Shown here: piece by piece, positions 57,601 through 64,000 of the stretch
Layout: every line of letters begins with the position of its first letter
How positions within the stretch are numbered: the stretch's first letter is position 1
Assembly: GCA_964035575.1 (NCBI GenBank)
Contig: OZ037860.1
Coordinates: 1,078,689 to 1,142,688 of the forward strand
Source: Rhynchopus sp. YZ270_cl-10
Lineage: Eukaryota > Euglenozoa > Diplonemea > Diplonemida > Diplonemidae
Reading direction: 5' to 3'
Length of the DNA: 64,000 nucleotides
The notes under the pieces: model-generated
The model's input: only the letters and a program-made list of their open reading frames with translations
What the model was told of the DNA's origin: nothing
The model's database searches: none
Translations under genes and position numbers: made by a program

Positions 57601-60600
57601 GGGTGGGTTGCAGCTGCAAAGGAGATGGGGCTGCCTATCTCGGACGACTACTCGCTTGCAAAGACGCTTGGCGACCCGATGCAGATCCGTGAATGGCAGA
57701 TCATGTCGTTGCCCTCGGACCAGACGTCCACAGAGAACGCGATTTTGGTGCAGCTTGGAACAGACGAAGGAATGAAGCTGCGCAGGTGGCCGCTCATGAT
57801 CGACCCGCAGGGGCAGGCGAACAAATGGATCCGCAAGATGGAGGGCAAGAACGGCCTCAAAGTCGTGAAGCTGACCGACCCGCGCTACGGGCAGGTTGTG
57901 AAGAACGCTGTTCAGAACGGGATCCCCCTTCTGATCGACGACATCGGCGAGACGCTGGACCCTGCGATGGAGTCGGTTCTGCTGAAGCAGGTGTACTCAC
58001 CGTCGTCGGCACCGAACCAGCTGTACATCAACATCGGGAGTGCCGACAACGCGATCCCCTACGAGCAGAGCTTCCGCCTCTACATGACGACGAAGATGGC
58101 GAACCCACACTACCTCCCTGAGGTGTGCATCAAGGTGACACTCATCAACTTCACCGTGACGATGGAGGGGCTCGAGGACCAGATGCTTGGCGACGTGGTC
58201 AGCATCGAGAAGGCCGAGCTAGAAGAGCAAAAGAACAAGATCGTCAAAAGCGTTGCAGACGACAAGCGCAAGCTCAAGCGCTACGAGGCCCTGATCCTCT
58301 CAGAGCTGGAAGACGCGAAGGGCAACATCCTTGACAACCAGAAGCTCATTGACACCCTCAAGCAGGCTCAGTCGACCAGCGTGCTTCTCTCAAAACGTTT
58401 AATTGAAGCAGAAGAGAAGGCGAAGAGCATTGACGAGGCGAGAGAGACGTACAGAAGCGTTGCCAACAGAGCAGCCACACTGTACTTTGTCATATCAGAC
58501 CTGCCGTTGATTGACCCGATGTACCAATACTCCCTTGACTATTGCAAGAAGCTTGTCTCGAGTGTCGTTGCGCAGGCACCGTCGCACGATAAGTTTGACG
58601 AACACCTCGACTGCTTGATCGAGAACATCACCGAGGCAAGCTATTCAGCCGTCTGCCGGGGTCTCTTCAACAGACACAAAACCGTCTATTCTTTGCTGAT
58701 GTGCGCTGCAATTCGGGTATGTGGGGACATTGTTTCAGGTGGATGACCTGCTCCACACATTAGGTAATTGAACACACGAGGCTTAGGTTCATCTTACAAA
58801 CGGTTCTTCTCTTTTTTTACAACCTGCTATTAACAGGGTCTCGGACCTGCATGGGTGGGAATGGCAGGTGCTTTCCTGATACAGCCTTTTTGATACCCTT
58901 CTGTTGTACAGAAGAGCAAATATCACCTTTTAGCACAATAAGGGCTATGTTCTGTGCAAGAATTACCCTCACTAGGCATCCACCATACAACACAACACCT
59001 CACAGCGTGGTTCCGATGAGATCAAAGCTGTCGAATGGCTGTTCTTCAACCGTGCGACTGCGATGGTCAGCAGCGAGCTTCCCGAGAAGCCTGCGACCTG
59101 TTCGTTCATCACCCCACAGACGTGGGGGCTCATGGACGCACTTCAGCGGATGGTTCCTGCATTCGATGGTGTGGCATCTCTCCCCTTATTTACCCTTTTA
59201 CTGAAATTCACTTCTAAAAATGTTTTTGCGCAAAAAAAAATTTTTATGAGAGAAAATGCCGAGTTCTTGGCAATAGGAAATAGAAGCGACGGACGGTGTG
59301 CTTTGATCTTTCACACCAACGTACTTCGATAAACACCGAAGTCATATCTTTTTTTTTTTGTCGTGATTATACACACGAGGCTTCACCCTCATCTTACTAA
59401 ACTTGTTTCCTTTACTTTATTTTGTCATTCCGTACGATACAGTTGATGCCGTACGATACTAATTGTATTCAAGGTGATTAAGCACCAACACCAGGTTCAT
59501 CTTACAACCACTTTTCTCCCTTTTGCACAAACTTTCATTTTACCACTCTTTCTCTTCAGGTCTCCTGAAGGACGTGAAGGTGAAGGACACTGCGTGGCAG
59601 GCATGGTTTGCTTTGAAGGAGCCACACAGCTCTCCGCTACCGAATGCAGACATGGGCGGCGTGGACTGGGAGCGCACGCTGACACCGTTCCAGAAGCTGC
59701 TGATGCTGCGGTGCTGTCGTGAGGAGAAGATGCTGTTTGCGTTGACATCCTACGTTGCGAAGGAGATGGGCGAGACATACGTGACAGCACCACCACTGGA
59801 CATGGGACGTGCACTGGCCGACTCTGCCGCGTCGATACCCATCATCTTTATCCTCTCGCAGGGATCGGACCCTACCGACGGCTTCATGAAGTGGGCAGAG
59901 GAAACCCATGGGCGCAAGGTGCGCAGCATCTCGCTGGGTCAGGGACAGGAGAAGCCGGCAAAGCTGTTGATTGACTCCGGCAAGAAGGCAGGCGATTGGG
60001 TGTTGTTGCAGAACTGCCACCTTGGGAAGTCCTTCATGCCTGGCCTGCTCGACATCGTTGTCAACCTTGAGTCTGACAAACAGCTGAGAGACGACTTCCG
60101 CCTCTGGCTCACCTCCTCCCCCGCTACCTACTTCCCAGTTCCCATCCTCCAAACATCAATCAAGCTCACAAACGAGGCCCCCTCAGGCATGAAAGCAAAC
60201 CTTCTCCGCAACTACTCAAACATCAGAGAAGAGGAGCTTTGCTGCTTCGACGGCGACTCTAACGACTTCAACGAATGCTCAAAGTCGCATGCCTTCAAGA
60301 AGCTTCTCTTCGGCGCCTCCTTCTTCCATGCTTTGATTTTGGAACGGAAAAAGTTCGGTCCCCTTGGATGGAACGTTCTGTACGAATGGAACGACACCGA
60401 CATCTCGACCTCCGTCAAGTGGCTGAGCCTCTTCATAAAGGAGTCCAACGAGATCCCCTGGGACAGTCTTCTGTACATCGTGGGGGAGATCAACTACGGC
60501 GGGCGTGTGACGGACCCCATCGACCGTCGTGCGCTGCATTCCATTCTCCGCCGCTTCTTCACACCTGAGATCCTGAAGGAGGCGTATGCATTCTCGGAGT

Positions 60601-61953
60601 CGGGCATCTACAGAGCACCGCCTTCGGGAGGGCTGTCTGCGTACACGTCGTACATCAAGTCGCTTCCCAGGGTGGACGAACCTGAGGTTTTCGGGATGCA
60701 CGAAAACGCATCGATCCGGTATCAACTGCAGGAGTCACGGGAGCTGCTCAAATCAGTGTTGATTGTGCAGCCGCGTGTGACAAACGCAGGTGGTGGTGTG
60801 TCCCCCGAGGACATCGTACGGAGAAAGGCGGCAGAAATTGTGAACTCCCTCCCGGAAATCCTTTCGCTAGACGAGGCCGGAAAGACGTCGCTGACGGTGA
60901 TGGAGAATGGGCTTCCGAACTCGATTTCAACTGTCCTGCGCCACGAGGTCGAGAAGTTCAGCCATTTGCAGGTAGTGATCCGACACACCCTTGTCGAGCT
61001 TGACAAGGCGTTGTCGGGGCTGACTGTGTTGTCTGCCAACCTCGACCGCATGTTCCAGGACTTCCTTTCGGACACAGTCCCGCAGCTATGGTCCGACCGT
61101 GCGTACCCTTCACTGAAACCGCTGGGCTCGTGGATGAAGGATCTGCTGAACCGACTGGACTTCATACGAGGGTGGCTGCGGAACGGAGAGCCGCATTCGT
61201 TCTGGCTGTCTGGGCTGTACTCTCCTCATGGCTTCATGACAGGGGTCTTGCAGTCGTACGCACGGTGTTTCCAGGTGTCGGTGGATATTTTGGGGTTGTC
61301 ATTTAAAGTGTTGGAACACGATGTGGAAGCACTTACCTCAAGCCCCTCGTCTGGTGTGTTTGTACACGGGTTGTTTAGCGACAGCTGGCGGTGGAACAAA
61401 ACACTCGGTGTCATGGAGGACAGCAGAGCTGGGGAGATGTACTCGGAGCTGCCGGTCATCCACTTCCTCCCTGAGGAGCACCACAAGGTATGAGCAAACT
61501 AGAGGGCTCTTCAACATTTCTTTTTTCCCCTGCAAAGTATTCGCACCTGCATTCATTGAGGTGGTCTGCACGACCAATATTCAATGCATTACCACGTTAA
61601 CAGAAATATTTTTGTATTAATTTGGTGTGGCTGAAAGGGGTGCTATTTTTGTGCTATTTTCTGCTATTTTGGGGTCGTCGGCCACACCAAATTAATTGTT
61701 TTCTAAAGCCTGAATGCGAGGCTGCTCATCTTTCTGACGTTTCCTTACTATCACATTAATCTCTTCTTCCATCCCACAGGTCATCTCGCAACTCTACTGC
61801 TCGCCACTGTACATCACAACTGTGCGGAAGGGGAATATCACAAGTTTGGGTGCCTCGTCCAACTTCATCACAATGATTGAAGTACCAACGGAGAAGGATT
61901 CAGACTATTGGATACAAAAGGGGGCAGCGATTGTGTGTCAGCTCAACGATTGA
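48607..61953 (+). CDS. Axonemal dynein heavy chain (inner-arm, single-headed type)
   Basis: Four exons fit one frame: 48607-58716, 59006-59168, 59560-61487 and 61780-61953, about 4,124 residues, the size of inner-arm heavy chains of the DNAH3/7/12 kind. The N-terminal tail and linker occupy about residues 1-1380. P-loops follow: AAA1 GPAGTGKTESVKDLAKGLG near 1416, AAA2 GAAGGGKTEARNIL near 1703, AAA3 GHTGTGKSAIVQTTL near 2059 and AAA4 GVGGSGKQTLTRLAA near 2418. The coiled-coil stalk with the microtubule-binding tip lies about 2640-2960, then AAA5, AAA6 and a C-terminal domain ending SDYWIQKGAAIVCQLND, close to the family ending. It powers ciliary or flagellar bending. The introns (289, 391 and 292 bp) all lie in the last quarter. 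Exon joins agree with dynein homology on both sides. The exact orthologue is uncertain. Confidence 0.94.
58717..59005 (+). other. Dynein intron 1
   Basis: GTATGT donor after AATTCGG, acceptor CTCACAG before CGTGGTTCC; phase 0. It contains ACACACGAGGCTT and GTTCATCTTACAAAC, motifs that recur in intron 2. Confidence 0.85.
59169..59559 (+). other. Dynein intron 2
   Basis: GTGTGG donor, TCTCTTCAG acceptor, phase 1. It holds a second copy of ACACACGAGGCTT, two CATCTTAC-type motifs (one close to a yeast-like branch site, TTACTAAAC) and a direct repeat CCGTACGATAC. Confidence 0.82.
61488..61779 (+). other. Dynein intron 3
   Basis: GTATGA donor, CATCCCACAG acceptor, phase 0. It contains the 79-bp TTAA-flanked inverted-repeat element listed separately. 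Confidence 0.85.
61617..61695. mobile_element. 79-bp MITE-like inverted-repeat element in dynein intron 3
   Basis: TTAA-TTTGGTGTGGC at the left and GCCACACCAAA-TTAA at the right form perfect 11-bp inverted ends flanked by TTAA, as in piggyBac-type insertions. The inside has CTATTTT repeats. Because TTAA is itself palindromic, a simple hairpin of other origin cannot be excluded. Confidence 0.6.
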
Positions 61954-63104
61954 GCCCCAGAGGGAAAAAAAAATGGTATTATTTCCTCCGTACTGTCTCA
62001 TGTGTGCCTCTCTTATGAGTTAGGTGTGTTGTGGTATCTCGCAAGGTTGCAAAGCTATTGTTTTGAGCATATTTTAACAAATGTGCGGTTTCACAAAAAT
62101 AATTGGGAACAAAAAAAAACCAGAGCTCTTCTCAGTTGTGTGTTTTGTTTATTTGAGTGGACCTTATCTGTTTTGGAGTCTGCTGTCTTGTTTATATATG
62201 CTAATGTCTGCTGTCGTGCAGCAGAACTGAAAGGAATGACCGAATGTGAAAGATACATTTTTTCCCATAGTCTTATTTTTCAAAATAAAAAATAATCAGT
62301 AGAAATAACATAGTAAAACGTGTCGCCACAACGGCAGTGGGTTACATACGGAGTAGTTGAGTTATTCTTTTATGTGTTGTATGATGAATTGCATCCGTGA
62401 GATGTGTACATCTTCTTGGCCACCATTTCTCTCTCTCTTTTTCCCTCTCGTGTGTAACGAGAACTGAGAGACCATTTACAACGCCCATTTCTTTATTCTT
62501 GCTTGCCATAAGGGGACTATATTGTGCTACAGTGCTAGCAGTGTTGGTCTATCTCAAATGTTTAACCCGAAGTCACTTTGTTTTATTTGTTTGCCCACTT
62601 ACAGAAGCAACACAAAAAGAAAGAAACGTGGACCTGAAGACAGTCTTCAGCAACCCCGCCTTCACACCCCCCTATTCCACTAACCCCCCACCTTCGTTTC
62701 GATCAGGTCTTTCCTTTTTGCGTGAGGGTATCACCCATTTACAGTTTTTTTTTTTGGTGTAGAGGGCTTTGTATTTCAAGCCAATTTTTTTTTGTCAGTT
62801 TGATTTTGCAAAAGATTGCTTCTAAGAAGTAAGGAGAAAAAAAAAGAGGTTTCCTTCACACTCTTGGCATACGTTCTCTCCAAGAAAAATGTGGGGGGCC
62901 ACATCAACTTTCAATCCTGCCCCTGTGCTTATCGTTGTCATTTTTTTCACTTCTGTGAACTTTTTGACCAATATATTTCCAAAACATATCTTTTAAAGAA
63001 AGGTTCTCCACCTCCCCTCCTTTTGTTGTTTTCCCTACTATGTGCTAAAGGTCATTCCTCAGCTTTAGTTTCTGCTACAGATTTCGTTGATTACTCAAAC
63101 CACC
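61954..63104. other. Intergenic region downstream of dynein
   Basis: AT-rich, with many T and A runs and no convincing gene. AAATAAAAAATAAT near 62283 could serve in polyadenylation of an upstream transcript. Frames here lack any recognisable protein character. Confidence 0.55.
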
Positions 63105-63180
63105 AACCTTCAGGACCCCCCCCACCCCCCACCCCCCCACCCCCCCCTCGACACACCCCTGTCCCCCCCCTCCTGGGTGA
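63105..63180 (+). repeat. Poly-C tract upstream of the Trp-repeat gene
   Basis: Runs of seven to nine C separated by A or T (63115-63170). The complementary G runs could form quadruplex structure next to the likely start codon at 63185. Confidence 0.85.
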
Positions 63181-63184
63181 CAAG

Positions 63185-63826
63185 ATGTACCACCCGTTCC
63201 CCCAGCAAGGCATGGGAAGCCATACCGATCTTGTTGAGAGGATTAAGATGGGGCAGAGAACAAGCCATGAGTGGAAGATGCGGTGGTGGAACTGGTGTGA
63301 GGCGAACGGAGGGACGAAGGACCCTACCAAGCATGAGGAGTGGCAGCTGCGGCAGGCGGTTGCGCAGTGTGGCGAGCCGCCGGTCAACGGGGCACCGCAG
63401 TCGGTGTACCCGCAGCAACACCAGCACCACCATCACCACCACCACCACCACCACCAGCACCACAGCTACCAACACCACCACCACCACGCAGCACCACACC
63501 ATGCAGCACCACACCGCGGCAGGAAACGCGGCCCACACTCCAGCAACCCCGTCCACGCGTCGCTGGTTACTGCGATAAAACGCGGCCAGCGCCTCTCCCA
63601 GGAGTGGAAGCAGGGCTGGTGGACATGGTGCGACGACCAAGGTGCAGGCGTCTACGACCCCTCCAAGCACGGCCTCGAAGCCCTCCAGGACGCCATCCGC
63701 AAGATCGGCGAGCCTCCGGCAGAGGGATCCGCACCAACCGTCCCCCCACCACAGCCAACCTCCCTCGAGCACGAGGAACTGATCGGCAAGGTCAAGACCC
63801 TTCAGAGAACCCAGCAGGCCTTCAAG
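63185..63826 (+). CDS. Trp-rich repeat protein of unknown family, first visible exon (3' end outside window)
   Basis: The Met at 63185 follows GACAAG; the frame is open upstream but there encodes only low-complexity Pro-rich sequence. Two motifs of about 50 residues share the pattern IKxGQRxSxEWKxxWWxWC, then a DPxKH and a final GEPP: residues about 14-66 and 122-174. Between them lies a His-rich spacer (over 20 His). A third motif begins near the end (LIGKVKTLQRTQQAFK) and is cut where a GT donor stands at 63827, so splicing to a following exon outside the window is likely. I do not recognise the domain. Function unknown. Confidence 0.65.
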
Positions 63827-64000
63827 GTATATTTGTAAATCCACATCATTTGCTCTTCACATAGACCTTCAGAGCAATTTCCTTGGGGGTTTCTTATTTG
63901 GTTCAATCCTCTAGATGAGGTAACCAATATTTTGAACAGTGGAGCTCAGTGAGCTTGCATAAAAATGATACACAATCTCTATCTGCACTATTACAAACGA

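Noticed and set aside
62816-63184. Upstream extension of the Trp-repeat protein
   Set aside because: The frame is open, but the sequence is AT-rich and then poly-C with no protein-like character. The Met at 63185 directly precedes the first motif.
1-64000. tRNA or rRNA genes
   Set aside because: I saw no cloverleaf-like segments or rRNA core sequences while reading, but I did not do a systematic fold search.

Overview
The window comes from the nuclear genome of a unicellular eukaryote that builds cilia or flagella. It carries an axonemal dynein heavy chain gene with GT-AG introns, a very long Thr/Ser-rich secreted protein gene, minisatellites and two Polinton/Maverick-type elements. The sequence alone does not name the species. 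Host coding sequence (dynein) is rich in G/C at third positions, while the Polintons are more A/T-rich.

Layout. Positions 1-6187 hold the 3' part of a mucin-like gene (copy 1), which joins abruptly at 6187/6188 to the inside of Polinton A. Polinton A (6188-16047) lacks its left part. It retains the end of the DNA polymerase gene and then the full block capsid, integrase, PX-like, protease, PLA2-like, small protein, penton-like, K/G-rich protein, packaging ATPase and 51-aa protein, followed by a coiled-coil cargo gene and a right terminus. A 14-bp minisatellite starts at 16048. Polinton B (16490-34426) sits inside this array, with 67-bp terminal inverted repeats and a 6-bp target duplication TGCGTT. 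It looks whole and adds, at the left, a fibre-like gene, a zinc-finger gene and the complete protein-primed polymerase gene, and at the right a spliced P-loop NTPase gene.

The minisatellite resumes (34427-35905). It is followed by about 2.1 kb of non-coding DNA that contains a 1,573-bp TA-flanked element with 39-bp inverted ends, then a second, more complex 14-bp array (38070-40790). Next is a complete copy of the mucin-like gene (copy 2, 41087-48235), nearly identical to copy 1 but with two more 142-residue repeats. A four-exon inner-arm-type dynein heavy chain (48607-61953) follows, and last the start of a gene with repeated Trp-rich motifs (63185 to beyond the window).

How it fits together. 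The Polinton genes form a virion and replication set: polymerase, integrase, capsid, penton, protease and packaging ATPase, plus probable entry functions (fibre, PLA2-like). They are tightly packed, with 4-bp ATGA overlaps, A-rich leaders and palindromic hairpins between convergent genes. The two elements have the same gene order, and they differ mostly at synonymous sites, as expected of two lineages that evolved as functional genomes before landing here. The near-perfect duplication of the mucin gene on both sides of the Polinton cluster is either a very recent rearrangement or an assembly join of two haplotypes.
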